From the NCBI RefSeq assembly GCF_000687915.1, contig NZ_JHZY01000004.1, positions 379,501 to 443,500 of the forward strand: a stretch of DNA of 64,000 bases, written 5' to 3'. The position numbers and the translations under genes are program-made. The number at the start of each line of letters is the position of its first letter. The first letter of the stretch is position 1. Positions 52,356-62,985 of this stretch are shown in pieces. Below the pieces are notes generated by a model that saw nothing but the letters and a program-made list of their open reading frames with translations, was not told the origin of the DNA and did no database searches. This DNA comes from Leeuwenhoekiella sp. MAR_2009_132. GTDB taxonomy: Bacteria; Bacteroidota; Bacteroidia; Flavobacteriales; Flavobacteriaceae.

Positions 52356-53282
52356 TTAAAATTCAAGTAATCCATTGGTTTTACGCACGGCATCTGCACT
52401 TTCCTGCATTTTTGCTTTTTCGGCATCACTTAGTTCTATAGTAACGATTTTCTCGATACCATTTTTACCTAAAAGCACCGGAACACCTATGCAAATATCT
52501 TCTAAGCCATATTCACCTTCTAATAAAACTGAACACGGAAACATTTTTTTCTGATCACAAGCGATTGCCTGCACCATTCCTGACACAGCCGCTCCCGGAG
52601 CATACCACGCAGAAGTACCTAATAATTTTGTAAGTGTAGCACCCCCTACTTTAGTATCTTCAAGAACCTGATTTAAACGATCTTCAGCTAAAAATTCTGA
52701 AGCTAATACGCTATTACGGGTTGCTAAACGGGTTAATGGAATCATACCTGTATCACTATGACCGCCTATAACCATACCATCTACGTCAGAGATAGGGCAT
52801 TCTAATGCTTCAGCTAAACGGTATTTAAAACGAGCGCTGTCTAACGCACCACCCATTCCTATAATTTGATTTTTAGGAAGTCCTGTAGCTTTATGTACCA
52901 GGTAAGCCATAGTATCCATAGGGTTACTCACAACGATTATAATTACATTAGGAGAATGTTTAATTAAATTAGTCGCAACATCCTTTACGATTCCTGCATT
53001 TATGCCAATTAATTCTTCTCTGGTCATACCCGGTTTACGAGGAATCCCACTAGTAATTACAGCTACATCACTATTAGCTGTTTTAGAATAATCGCCTGTG
53101 GTACCAGTTATGCGGGTATCAAAAGCATTTAATGACGCAGTTTGCATTAAATCCATTGCTTTACCTTCTGCAAACCCTTCTTTAATATCTAAGAGAATAA
53201 CATCTGAGGCAAAATTTTTCATTGCAATATATTCGGCACAACTCGCACCTACTGCTCCTGCTCCTACTACGGTAACTTTCAT
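52356..53282 (-). CDS. mdh: Malate dehydrogenase
   Basis: The 308-residue NAD-dependent enzyme interconverts malate and oxaloacetate in the TCA cycle. It has the Rossmann GAGAVGASCAEYIA (7-20), the substrate loop with TSGIPRKPGMTREEL (about 77-91), VVSNPMDTMAYL (about 117-128), GMGGALDSARFK and catalytic His in VIGGHSDTGMIPL (about 171-183). It belongs to the LDH-like MDH type. It has its own promoter and a palindrome at its predicted transcription start, and stands alone between terminators. Confidence 0.97.
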   Translation of the reverse strand: MKVTVVGAGAVGASCAEYIAMKNFASDVILLDIKEGFAEGKAMDLMQTASLNAFDTRITGTTGDYSKTANSDVAVITSGIPRKPGMTREELIGINAGIVKDVATNLIKHSPNVIIIVVSNPMDTMAYLVHKATGLPKNQIIGMGGALDSARFKYRLAEALECPISDVDGMVIGGHSDTGMIPLTRLATRNSVLASEFLAEDRLNQVLEDTKVGGATLTKLLGTSAWYAPGAAVSGMVQAIACDQKKMFPCSVLLEGEYGLEDICIGVPVLLGKNGIEKIVTIELSDAEKAKMQESADAVRKTNGLLEF

Positions 53283-53335
53283 TCTATTTTTATTTTAGTG
53301 AATAATATATTAATTAAGCACAAAAACCAACTATA

Positions 53336-53349
53336 AAACGTTAACGTTT
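53336..53349. promoter_or_regulatory. Perfect palindrome at the mdh start site
   Basis: AAACGTTAACGTTT, 14 bases, fully self-complementary. It begins 8 bases after the mdh -7 element on the minus strand, so it covers the predicted transcription start. Good candidate for a repressor site. Confidence 0.5.
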
Positions 53350-53357
53350 GCGCTTTT

Positions 53358-53391
53358 CAAAAATACGATTTCTAAAAGAGTATGATAGCAA
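53358..53391 (-). promoter_or_regulatory. Promoter of mdh
   Basis: On the minus strand: TTG (53389-53391), 23 bases, TATTTTTG (53358-53365). Spacing is at the long end of the usual 17-23. Confidence 0.6.
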
Positions 53392-53412
53392 CTAAGCTTT
53401 TAAAATTGACCT

Positions 53413-53452
53413 AAATAAGGATGACTTTCAATACTGAAAGTCATCCTTATTT
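53413..53452 (-). terminator. Terminator of the DUF6588 gene
   Basis: An 18-bp perfect stem (53413-53430 with 53435-53452; core AAGGATGACTTTCA) with loop ATAC, 16 bases after the stop codon. Confidence 0.87.
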
Positions 53453-53468
53453 TATAAACTGTAAAATG

Positions 53469-54470
53469 CTATCTAAAACTAAATGCAATACCTGCACTAA
53501 CATTGCTATATTCCTGAACCGTATAGTCTGCAAAAATCTTAAAAAATGCAAGATTTAAACGCGCTCCTAAAGAAGCTCTCACACTAGACGGATTATAAGA
53601 CAACATTATAGGATCTGTAATTGTACCATTATTGGTCGCACTTCCGTTTGTTGCATACTCATAAGTACCTAATACATTCAACTCAGATTTACCACCTGTA
53701 AAACCTAACCCGCCATACACAGTTACAATAGGAAAGTCTAAAGATGCTACTCCCTGTACCGTATATGAATTCAGTTTAAACTCTGCAGCCTGATTAGAAC
53801 CATCTATGGTAGATTCTGCCTGAATATCATAATCTACATTCATCGTTGTAAATGCACCTACTACCGCCACATTTAAGGGCAAGTTATCTAAAGGACCGAA
53901 ATACTGCATAATGTTATGTTTGAATCCCGCACCAAAAAGCTTCCCCTTTACATTATCACTTCCCACTTCAGGAACAAAGCGCACCATTAAATCTGTACCT
54001 TTAAAAACACCTAAACTCGCTTGTATTGCCGGCGCAGGAACTGCATTAATAGGTAAATCATCTTTAACTCCCTCTGGCATAGTAAAGGTAACATCACCCT
54101 CAGAGGTGTTAAATGTAACTTCAGAAGGTGTAGCGTTACCGGCAACGGTAGGTGTTAAATCTGAACTGGCAGTATATTGATTTCGAAAATTAAGACTCCC
54201 TAAAGAAAATATCTCCTTTTCTGAAGGAACTATAGCCCCGTTAAAACCTATAGTAATATCAAAACCCAATTGCTTGTGTGTCTTTGCAGTATGATACCAG
54301 CCTCCAGACATACTATAAACAAGACCTTCCATAGCCGGTGCTATATACGCCCCCATTAACGTGTTTGCATCTGCTCTTCCTGCTTTTACAATAGCTTCAA
54401 AACCATCATCCTGGCTATAAGCTGATAATGTACAGGCTGTAACAATTAAAGTAAGTAGATAGTTTTTCAT
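53469..54470 (-). CDS. DUF6588 outer-membrane protein
   Basis: The 333-residue protein has a signal peptide (1-19, ending AYS) and beta-strand pattern with terminal aromatic residue (GIAFSFR). The N-terminal block ANTLMGAYIAPAMEGLVYSM, then SGGWYHTAKTHKQLGFDITI, matches the flavobacterial DUF6588 family as I recall it. Probably an outer-membrane barrel; function unknown. It lies downstream of gyrB on the same strand, separated by a terminator, with its own -7 element TATTTTTG at 54494-54501. Confidence 0.8.
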   Translation of the reverse strand: MKNYLLTLIVTACTLSAYSQDDGFEAIVKAGRADANTLMGAYIAPAMEGLVYSMSGGWYHTAKTHKQLGFDITIGFNGAIVPSEKEIFSLGSLNFRNQYTASSDLTPTVAGNATPSEVTFNTSEGDVTFTMPEGVKDDLPINAVPAPAIQASLGVFKGTDLMVRFVPEVGSDNVKGKLFGAGFKHNIMQYFGPLDNLPLNVAVVGAFTTMNVDYDIQAESTIDGSNQAAEFKLNSYTVQGVASLDFPIVTVYGGLGFTGGKSELNVLGTYEYATNGSATNNGTITDPIMLSYNPSSVRASLGARLNLAFFKIFADYTVQEYSNVSAGIAFSFR

Positions 54471-54537
54471 AAATGATATTGATTTGGTTCAGTCAAAAAT
54501 AGCGAAAGCACTCGTAATCATAACTTAAAACAATAAA

Positions 54538-54565
54538 AAAACCTGTTTCTTTCAAAACAGGTTTT
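54538..54565 (-). terminator. Terminator of gyrB
   Basis: AAAACCTGTTT/AAACAGGTTTT (54538-54548 with 54555-54565), U-rich on the minus strand, 22 bases after the gyrB stop. Confidence 0.82.
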
Positions 54566-54587
54566 AAACAATTCTTTATAAATAAGA

Positions 54588-56534
<1,947 letters not shown>

Positions 56535-56645
56535 TTATTTAATTAAAATGTTCTGTTTTTCTTAAAGCGGAAACTTTTTGCTCTATCTAATTATTGCCTA
56601 ATAATCAAAAAATAACCCTCAAAGGTCGTGTTTTTTGATAGCTAA

Positions 56646-56653
56646 CAAATATA
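56646..56653 (-). promoter_or_regulatory. -7 element upstream of gyrB
   Basis: TATATTTG on the minus strand (CAAATATA on plus), about 120 bases before the gyrB start; the nearest TTG is 24 bases away, slightly too far. The rest of 56529-56783 is gene-free. Confidence 0.45.
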
Positions 56654-56783
56654 AAAAATAGCATCCCCATATATAGGCAAAACCCGAGCCAAAGGCTTTA
56701 AGTTATCAACAAAATGTGTAAAAAAAGCGTAAAAACAGGTTATTAATAGTTTATATTATTTTCAATACCCTTAATGACAAAAA

Positions 56784-56812
56784 AAAGCCGCTTTCTAAAC
56801 AAGAAAGCGGCT
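56784..56812 (-). terminator. Terminator of asnB
   Basis: AAGCCGCTTTCT/AGAAAGCGGCTT hairpin with an A-rich tract on its left side (U-rich on the minus strand), 22 bases after asnB. Confidence 0.82.
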
Positions 56813-56833
56813 TCAAAATTTAACCTCAACAGC

Positions 56834-58516
56834 TTACGCGTGTTGTTTTTTAATATATGCATCAGAATGCACATTTGCAACCGCTCTTCCAGAAGGATCG
56901 TTCATATTTTTAAATGCCTCATCCCACTCTAAAGCAATTTTAGTACTGCACGCTACAGAGGCTTCCTGAGGCACAGACCACGCTGCTGCATCGCTAGGGA
57001 AATGATCTGTAAAAATACTTCTATAGTAGTACTCTTCTTTATTTGTAGGTGTTTGTATAGGAAATTTATACTTAGCATTGGCTAATTGCTCATCACTTAT
57101 TTTCTCATTTACAACCTCCTTAAGAGTATCTATCCAGCTGTAACCTACCCCATCAGAAAATTGCTCTTTCTGTCTCCAGGCAACACTTTCTGGCAAGTAT
57201 GATTCAAAAGCTTTACGCAGCACCCACTTCTCCATACGCTCTCCATTAATCATTTTGTCCTGAGGATTAATGCTCATTGCCACATCCATAAATTCTTTAT
57301 CTAAGAATGGCACACGACCTTCAATACCCCAAGCAGCAAGTGACTTGTTAGCACGTAGGCAATCATACATATGTAATTTACTTAATTTACGTACTGTCTC
57401 TTCGTGAAATTCCTGAGCATTAGGAGCTTTATGAAAATATAAATACCCTCCAAAAACCTCATCTGCACCTTCTCCAGAAAGTACCATTTTTACACCCATA
57501 GATTTAATCACACGCGCCATAAGATACATAGGCGTAGAAGCTCTAATGGTTGTAATATCGTAAGTCTCGAGGTTATAAATAACATCTTTTATCGCATCAA
57601 GACCTTCTTGTATTGTAAATTTTATTTCATGATGCACAGTACCTATATGATCTGCAACTTTTTGAGCAGCAGCTAAATCTGGCGAACCTTCAAGCCCTAC
57701 AGAAAACGAGTGTAATCTTGGCCACCATGCCCCATCTGTGTCTCCGGATTCAATTCTCTTTTCAGCATATTTTTTTGCTACCGCAGAAGTGATTGAAGAA
57801 TCTAATCCCCCAGAAAGTAGTACTCCGTAAGGTACATCAGACATTAGTTGACGGTGTACCGCTGCTTCTAAAGCATCACGTAATTTTTCAATACTGGTCT
57901 CGTTATCTTTTACAGCATCATACTCCATCCAGTCACGCTTGTACCACTGTCTCAATTCACCATCTGCACTGTGTAAATAGTGTCCTGGAGGAAATAATTT
58001 AATCTTTGTACAGGTTCCTTCAAGAGCTTTAAGTTCTGAAGCTACATAAAAAGTACCGTGCTCATCCCAACCCATATAAAGTGGAATAATACCCATATGA
58101 TCTCTTGCTACAAAATACTCATCTTTAGCAGCGTCATATAAAGAGAAGGCAAAAATTCCATTCATCTCATCTAAAAAGGCAGGGCCTTTTTCTTGATACA
58201 AAGCAAGAATTACTTCACAATCTGATTCTGTTTGAAAATCATATTTACCCTCAAATTGCTTACGCAGTTCGCGGTGATTATAAATTTCGCCATTAGCTGC
58301 AAGAATTAGTTTTCCGTCTGGGCTTAACAATGGTTGTTTTCCCGATCTGGGATCTACAATAGATAAACGCTCGTGAGCTAATATTGCTTTATCATCTGCA
58401 TACACCCCATTCCAGTCTGGACCACGGTGACGTATTTTTTTTGACATTTCTAATAACTGAGGTCTTAACACTTCAGCCGGTTGCTTCAATTCATAGGCAC
58501 ATACTATCCCGCACAT
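56834..58516 (-). CDS. asnB: Asparagine synthase B, glutamine-hydrolysing
   Basis: The 560-residue enzyme makes asparagine from aspartate, ATP and glutamine. Cys2 in MCGIVCAY is the nucleophile of the N-terminal glutaminase domain (about 1-200, with RHRGPDWNG and LAANGEIYNHRELR). The synthetase domain has the PP-loop VLLSGGLDSSITSAVAKK (about 231-248) and LSGEGADEVFGGYLYFHKAP. Length and end match AsnB of E. coli type. Single gene between two terminators with a good promoter. Confidence 0.97.
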   Translation of the reverse strand: MCGIVCAYELKQPAEVLRPQLLEMSKKIRHRGPDWNGVYADDKAILAHERLSIVDPRSGKQPLLSPDGKLILAANGEIYNHRELRKQFEGKYDFQTESDCEVILALYQEKGPAFLDEMNGIFAFSLYDAAKDEYFVARDHMGIIPLYMGWDEHGTFYVASELKALEGTCTKIKLFPPGHYLHSADGELRQWYKRDWMEYDAVKDNETSIEKLRDALEAAVHRQLMSDVPYGVLLSGGLDSSITSAVAKKYAEKRIESGDTDGAWWPRLHSFSVGLEGSPDLAAAQKVADHIGTVHHEIKFTIQEGLDAIKDVIYNLETYDITTIRASTPMYLMARVIKSMGVKMVLSGEGADEVFGGYLYFHKAPNAQEFHEETVRKLSKLHMYDCLRANKSLAAWGIEGRVPFLDKEFMDVAMSINPQDKMINGERMEKWVLRKAFESYLPESVAWRQKEQFSDGVGYSWIDTLKEVVNEKISDEQLANAKYKFPIQTPTNKEEYYYRSIFTDHFPSDAAAWSVPQEASVACSTKIALEWDEAFKNMNDPSGRAVANVHSDAYIKKQHA

Positions 58517-58542
58517 AATCGTATTGTTTTAATTTGATAGGT

Positions 58543-58572
58543 CAAAGATGCTAATTCAATTCTAATTGACAA
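58543..58572 (-). promoter_or_regulatory. Promoter of asnB
   Basis: On the minus strand: TTG (58570-58572), 19 bases, CATCTTTG (58543-58550), one mismatch from TAnnTTTG, about 27 bases before the ATG. Confidence 0.6.
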
Positions 58573-58727
58573 ACGAATAAAGTCATTATAGTTACATATT
58601 ATAACATTTTATCTCAAAAGTGTATTAGTTTATAATTAAAAACGGCATTCTTTAATACTTAAAATTTATATTATAAATCATCTGGCATTTTAATAAAGCC
58701 TTAACAAACCTAAGCTCTTGACCATTG

Positions 58728-58735
58728 TACATTTG
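58728..58735 (+). promoter_or_regulatory. -7 element of the DUF2911 gene
   Basis: TACATTTG, a full match, 36 bases before the ATG; no TTG at the proper spacing (the region 18-25 upstream reads TTAACA). Confidence 0.5.
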
Positions 58736-58771
58736 TATGCATATTTAAAAATAAATTCTAAAAAAAATTAA

Positions 58772-59323
58772 ATGAAATCTCTTATAATCAGCAGTTTTTT
58801 GCTTGCATTTTTAGTAATGGGCAATACGGTAAACGCTCAAAAATTTAGTGAATTAGATAAAAGTCCATTAGACATTGCAATGTTTAGAGGGCAGGATAAA
58901 GCTCCTAGAGTACGTGTTATTTACAGCAGACCTCAACGTAAAGGACGTGATGTTTTTGCAACTAAAGATGGTTTACAGAAATACGGTGAGGTATGGCGCA
59001 CCGGTGCTAATGAATCTACAGAGATTAAATTCTATAAAGATATGATGCTGGGCGACAAAAAAGTTGTTGCAGGTACTTACACACTATTTACCATACCAGG
59101 AGAAAAAGAATGGACTGTAATACTAAATAAAGATCTAGACACCTGGGGAGCTTACGGTTATAAAGAAGAACGCGACCTGGTACGTTTTACAACGCCAGTT
59201 CATAAAACAGCTGCTCCTATTGAGTCATTCTCAATATCTTTTCAACCTACGGAAGCAGGTTCTGACATGTTTTTAGGGTGGGATGACACGTATATACAAA
59301 TACCAGTTGAAGAAATTCAATAA
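58772..59323 (+). CDS. DUF2911 domain secreted protein
   Basis: The 183-residue protein has a signal peptide (1-22, ending NAQ) and a single DUF2911 domain (about 25-180) with family blocks RVIYSRPQRKGRDVF (about 49-63), YGEVWRTGANESTEI (about 72-86), AGTYTLFTIPGEKEWTVILN and WGAYGYKEERD. Role unknown; it should be periplasmic. It has its own promoter and shares a bidirectional terminator with queE. Confidence 0.92.
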   Translation: MKSLIISSFLLAFLVMGNTVNAQKFSELDKSPLDIAMFRGQDKAPRVRVIYSRPQRKGRDVFATKDGLQKYGEVWRTGANESTEIKFYKDMMLGDKKVVAGTYTLFTIPGEKEWTVILNKDLDTWGAYGYKEERDLVRFTTPVHKTAAPIESFSISFQPTEAGSDMFLGWDDTYIQIPVEEIQ

Positions 59324-59344
59324 TATTGTATTTCTAAATAAATT

Positions 59345-59378
59345 AAAAAAGGCTTCCAGATAACTGGAAGCCTTTTTT
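59345..59378. terminator. Bidirectional terminator
   Basis: A 15-bp perfect stem AAAAAAGGCTTCCAG/CTGGAAGCCTTTTTT with loop ATAA between convergent DUF2911 and queE genes. Confidence 0.9.
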
Positions 59379-59380
59379 CT

Positions 59381-60013
59381 TTACGGTATATTAAGATATT
59401 TATGAGTTTGTAAACTTATTTTCCACTTGGGGTTTGCCATTACATAATCTACTATTAAAGGCGTCATTTTATCGCGTACACTCCATTCTGATTGTAAATA
59501 CAATTCACAATCCTCATTTGCGAGGGCTGCATGTTCTTCCGCAAAAGCGAAATCAGATTTATTAAAGATTATTACTTTTAATTCGTGCGCTTCTTTATAA
59601 ATACGCGGTTTAGGTAACATGCGCTTTTTTGGAGAAAGACAAATCCAATCCCAGTGACCACTCAACTCGTAGGCGCCAGAGGTTTCTATATGCACCTTAA
59701 GGCCTTCTGCCTTGAGAAGACTCGTAAGATGCTCCATATCCCACATTAGTGGTTCACCCCCTGTAATAACAATGGTTTTACTATACTTAACTGCATTTGC
59801 TACAATTGCAGCTGCTTCTGTAGGAGGATGTATTGCAGCATCCCAACTTTCTTTTACATCACACCAATGACAGCCTACATCACAACCACCTACCCGTATA
59901 AAATAAGCCGGTGTACCTGTATGTGCTCCTTCACCCTGAATTGTATAAAACTCTTCCATTAAAGGAAGTAATTCTCCCAGCTTTACCCGGGTTGCTATTG
60001 CCTCTTTTGTCAT
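59381..60013 (-). CDS. queE: 7-carboxy-7-deazaguanine synthase
   Basis: From ATG at 60013 the radical-SAM enzyme has 210 residues. The cluster motif GGCDVGCHWCDVKESW (about 43-58) has CxxxCxxC spacing. Substrate contacts include FYTIQGEGAHTGTPAYFIRV and VITGGEPLMWD, and the C-terminal LYLQSEWSVRDK. It makes the deazapurine core of queuosine from carboxytetrahydropterin. An in-frame TTG at 60022 was rejected because it overlaps the -7 element. The ATG lies 7 bases after the -7 element, predicting a leaderless mRNA. FolE (43979) provides the pathway's first step. Confidence 0.95.
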   Translation of the reverse strand: MTKEAIATRVKLGELLPLMEEFYTIQGEGAHTGTPAYFIRVGGCDVGCHWCDVKESWDAAIHPPTEAAAIVANAVKYSKTIVITGGEPLMWDMEHLTSLLKAEGLKVHIETSGAYELSGHWDWICLSPKKRMLPKPRIYKEAHELKVIIFNKSDFAFAEEHAALANEDCELYLQSEWSVRDKMTPLIVDYVMANPKWKISLQTHKYLNIP

Positions 60014-60019
60014 AAGCGG

Positions 60020-60050
60020 CAAAGATACGGCGCATTAAAATCGTTGCCAA
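60020..60050 (-). promoter_or_regulatory. Promoter of queE
   Basis: On the minus strand: TTG (60048-60050), 20 bases, TATCTTTG (60020-60027). Only six bases separate the element from the ATG at 60011-60013. Confidence 0.75.
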
Positions 60051-60140
60051 GGCTTAACAACTTATTTTAGCATACACTAGTAAAAGATTATCGAGTGGTA
60101 TTTAAATTTTTCTACCCCTATGCTTTTTAGTATTAATCCT

Positions 60141-60148
60141 TATTTTTG
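60141..60148 (+). promoter_or_regulatory. -7 element of the HerA-like gene
   Basis: TATTTTTG, full match, ending 15 bases before ATG 60164. Its last bases include the TTG at 60146 that would otherwise be an in-frame start, so that start is unlikely. Confidence 0.55.
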
Positions 60149-60163
60149 ACCAAATTTCAACTT

Positions 60164-61687
60164 ATGGATCAATCTGAAGCGTTTAAAGAACATATTGTAC
60201 AAGGCAACAGCTTTAAAGGAGAATTTATTACTGTGGGAGCAGCAATGCTTAATGGAAAAACCATTAGTGGTGCCCACGTAAAAATTCCGCTTAAAACCTT
60301 AAATCGCCACGGCTTAATTGCAGGAGCGACCGGTACCGGTAAGACTAAAACGCTGCAGGTCTTAGCTGAAAATCTTTCAGAAAAAGGAGTTCCTGTCTTA
60401 TTGATGGATATGAAAGGTGATTTGAGCGGGATTGCAAAGGCAGGAGCTGGTCATCCTAAAATTGACGAACGCCATGAGAAAATAGGAATACCCTATACAA
60501 CTAAAGATTTTCCTGTAGAATTACTTACGCTATCTGAACAAAACGGAGTGCGGCTTAGAGCTACCGTGAGTGAATTTGGCCCTGTATTATTCTCGCGTAT
60601 TCTTGATGCTTCAGATGCACAAGCGGGTATTATTGCCATACTCTTTAAGTACTGCGACGATAAAAGTTTACCACTGCTTGATCTTAAAGATTTTAAAAAA
60701 GTATTGCAATACGCTACAGAGGAAGGTAAAGAAGAAATACAGGATTTATACGGAAGAATATCTACAGCTTCGGCAGGGTCAATTCTACGTAAAATTGTAC
60801 AACTAGAACAACAGGGAGCAGATATTTTCTTTGGAGAAAAATCTTTTGAGGTTGACGATCTTTTACGTCTTGATGAGAACGGAAGAGGAAAAATTAATAT
60901 CATAAGGCTAACAGACATTCAGGATCGACCGCAATTATTTTCAACATTTATGTTGAGCTTACTAGCAGAGATATACAGTACATTTCCAGAACAGGGAGAT
61001 AGTGAACGACCCGAGCTGGTCATATTTATAGATGAAGCACATCTTATATTTAGGGAAGCCTCTAAAGCTTTGCACAATCAAATTGAAAGTATTGTCAAAT
61101 TAATACGATCTAAAGGTGTAGGTTTATATTTTGTTACTCAAAATCCTACAGATGTACCCGAAGGTGTTTTAAGTCAGTTAGGATTAAAAATTCAGCATGC
61201 ACTTAGGGCTTTTACAGCAAAAGACCGCAAAGCCATAAAACTTACTGCCGAGAATTATCCTGACTCTGAATATTACGATACCAAGGAAGTGCTCACATCT
61301 TTGGGTACCGGCGAAGCTTTAGTTTCGGCACTCGATGAGAAAGGTCGCCCTACTCCCCTTGCAGCTACAATGATGCGCGCACCCATGTCGCGTATGGATA
61401 TTTTAACCCAGGATGAGCTTGATGATTTAAACCGAAAATCTACGCTAGTTTCTAAATACAACTCCACTGTTGATCGGGAAAGTGCTTACGAATTATTGAA
61501 TGAAAAGATTAAAAAAGCAGAGAGTGCTGAGGTAAAAGAAAAGGCGCAACAAGAACGTGCAACAGTAAAACGTAGTGCTCGTACTTCTACCCGAAGCAGC
61601 ACAACAGAAAAAGCAATAATTAAAGTGCTTACCAGCGCGACGGTAATACGTGGTGTTTTAGGTATCTTAGGAAAGATGATCAAATAA
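60164..61687 (+). CDS. HerA-like/DUF853 P-loop ATPase
   Basis: The 507-residue protein (ATG at 60164) is a FtsK/HerA-type ATPase of the DUF853 group (about 480-510 residues). Walker A is GATGTGKT (54-61), Walker B is LVIFIDEAHLIF (about 285-296), followed by LIRSKGVGLYFVTQNPTDVP, a sensor block of the family, and a C-terminal positively charged Ser/Thr/Arg tail (about 455-485). No signal peptide; cytoplasmic. Members have been linked to DNA or protein translocation but the role is unproven. It is followed by a lipoprotein (25 bases) and a cupin gene on the same strand. Confidence 0.9.
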   Translation: MDQSEAFKEHIVQGNSFKGEFITVGAAMLNGKTISGAHVKIPLKTLNRHGLIAGATGTGKTKTLQVLAENLSEKGVPVLLMDMKGDLSGIAKAGAGHPKIDERHEKIGIPYTTKDFPVELLTLSEQNGVRLRATVSEFGPVLFSRILDASDAQAGIIAILFKYCDDKSLPLLDLKDFKKVLQYATEEGKEEIQDLYGRISTASAGSILRKIVQLEQQGADIFFGEKSFEVDDLLRLDENGRGKINIIRLTDIQDRPQLFSTFMLSLLAEIYSTFPEQGDSERPELVIFIDEAHLIFREASKALHNQIESIVKLIRSKGVGLYFVTQNPTDVPEGVLSQLGLKIQHALRAFTAKDRKAIKLTAENYPDSEYYDTKEVLTSLGTGEALVSALDEKGRPTPLAATMMRAPMSRMDILTQDELDDLNRKSTLVSKYNSTVDRESAYELLNEKIKKAESAEVKEKAQQERATVKRSARTSTRSSTTEKAIIKVLTSATVIRGVLGILGKMIK

Positions 61688-61712
61688 AAACAAACTAAAC
61701 TCTAATATTCTA

Positions 61713-62258
61713 ATGAAACGTATTTTACTCATAACCCTATTAACTAACCTTTTTCTCGTCTCTTGTAATTCTGACAATCCTTACAGTGTAACTGCAGACA
61801 GTGTGGGACCACTTACAAAAGAAACCACAACTTCTGAATTAAAAACACTTTTTGAAAATGACAGTGTTGTTGATCAAAACTCTGGATTGAGCGAAGAGCT
61901 TAATGTAAATGCAATCGAGATTTATGAAAAGGGCGGCAAACAACTTTTGAGTTTAATGCCTATAAAAGAAGGTACACCTAAGACAATACGCACAGTTCAA
62001 ATATTTGATGCGCGATACACAACCCAGGAAGGCATCAATCTAAATAGTACGTTTAAAGATATTACTGAAGCTTACGATATCTCTCGTATTGAAACTCTAA
62101 TTAGTAGCGTAGTGGTATTTGTAGATGATATCAATGCCTATTTTACGATAGACCGTAAAGAGCTAGCCGGAGAATTACGTTTTAATATGGATGCTAAAGT
62201 TTCTGAAGCGGAAATTCCGGATAACGCCAAAATTAAGTATTTTATGATAGGCTGGTAA
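61713..62258 (+). CDS. Hypothetical lipoprotein
   Basis: The 181-residue protein has a lipobox at Cys18 (FLVSC). No known domain; residues 25-181 are mixed alpha/beta with a repeated acidic character and end in YFMIGW. The two flanking genes are on the same strand (25 bases after the ATPase, 20 before the cupin), indicating an operon. Function unknown. Confidence 0.75.
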   Translation: MKRILLITLLTNLFLVSCNSDNPYSVTADSVGPLTKETTTSELKTLFENDSVVDQNSGLSEELNVNAIEIYEKGGKQLLSLMPIKEGTPKTIRTVQIFDARYTTQEGINLNSTFKDITEAYDISRIETLISSVVVFVDDINAYFTIDRKELAGELRFNMDAKVSEAEIPDNAKIKYFMIGW

Positions 62259-62278
62259 GTCTTCAAACCGAACGTATT

Positions 62279-62647
62279 GTGAAAAACAAAAATTATTATA
62301 TTCAAAAGAATCCTTTTATAGTACCTACAGATGACGGGAAGTATATAGGTGAACATTTCGGTAAAGCAAGCGATGGCAATTCAGATTTAAGTATTGCACA
62401 TATGATTGCGCCGCCACAATGGAGTGAACCCTTTCAAACTCCAGAATTTGATGAATATACATTTATTATAGCTGGTAAAAAGCAATTTCTTATAAATGAA
62501 GAATCTATAATTTTAGAAGCAGGGCAGTCAATAAAAATTAATGCAGGCACCAGAGTTCAGTACAGTAATCCGTTTGACGAACCCTGTACATATATATCTG
62601 TATGCAAGCCTGCTTTTGATTTTGAGCACGTTAATAGAGAGAAATAG
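62279..62647 (+). CDS. Cupin-domain protein
   Basis: The 122-residue protein starts with GTG at 62279 and is a single small cupin (about 35-118): motif 1 region WSEPFQTPEFDEYTFIIAGKKQ with the D/E-Y-T-F pattern and motif 2 region EAGQSIKINAGTRVQYSNPF. Of the usual metal ligands, the two motif-1 histidines are absent, so a metal-dependent activity is doubtful; it may bind a small molecule. Third gene of the ATPase-lipoprotein-cupin unit. Soluble, cytoplasmic by absence of a signal. Confidence 0.8.
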   Translation: MKNKNYYIQKNPFIVPTDDGKYIGEHFGKASDGNSDLSIAHMIAPPQWSEPFQTPEFDEYTFIIAGKKQFLINEESIILEAGQSIKINAGTRVQYSNPFDEPCTYISVCKPAFDFEHVNREK

Positions 62648-62724
62648 TTTCTCTATTTATTAAAATCCTATTAATTATAAGCCAAAGCATCGTTAATCTA
62701 CGAGGCTGAACGTTTACATTCTGC

Positions 62725-62732
62725 TACTTTTG
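62725..62732 (+). promoter_or_regulatory. -7 element of the small membrane protein gene
   Basis: TACTTTTG, full match to TAnnTTTG, 26 bases before the ATG at 62759; no clear TTG upstream. Confidence 0.4.
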
Positions 62733-62758
62733 AACCATAACCAATACGAATTTCAATT

Positions 62759-62962
62759 ATGATTAAGATTTTAGCTCTAGTTATGGTAATAGGAGGTGCA
62801 ATTGCACTGGTTGCAGGTGTTTTAGGCATCTTCGGAAGTATAAGCACAGGACTTAGCCCTTGGGCAATGGCCATTTTAGGAGGCGTTTTCTTCTTATCTG
62901 GTATATCTCTTCTTAAATATAGAAAAGATACTGACGTGATAGATGCTGAAAACAAACGCTAG
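62759..62962 (+). CDS. Small two-helix membrane protein
   Basis: The 67-residue protein has two hydrophobic helices (about 4-26 and 32-52) joined by a Gly/Ser-rich turn, and a short charged C-terminus. The Ala/Gly-rich first helix resembles other small flavobacterial inner-membrane proteins, but I do not recognise a family. It has its own -7 element and terminator-like hairpin downstream. Confidence 0.7.
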   Translation: MIKILALVMVIGGAIALVAGVLGIFGSISTGLSPWAMAILGGVFFLSGISLLKYRKDTDVIDAENKR

Positions 62963-62985
62963 AAATATCATAACCCTTATATTTG

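Noticed and set aside
60146..60163. TTG start of the HerA-like gene
   Set aside because: The TTG is part of the -7 element TATTTTTG; the ATG at 60164 fits the family start.
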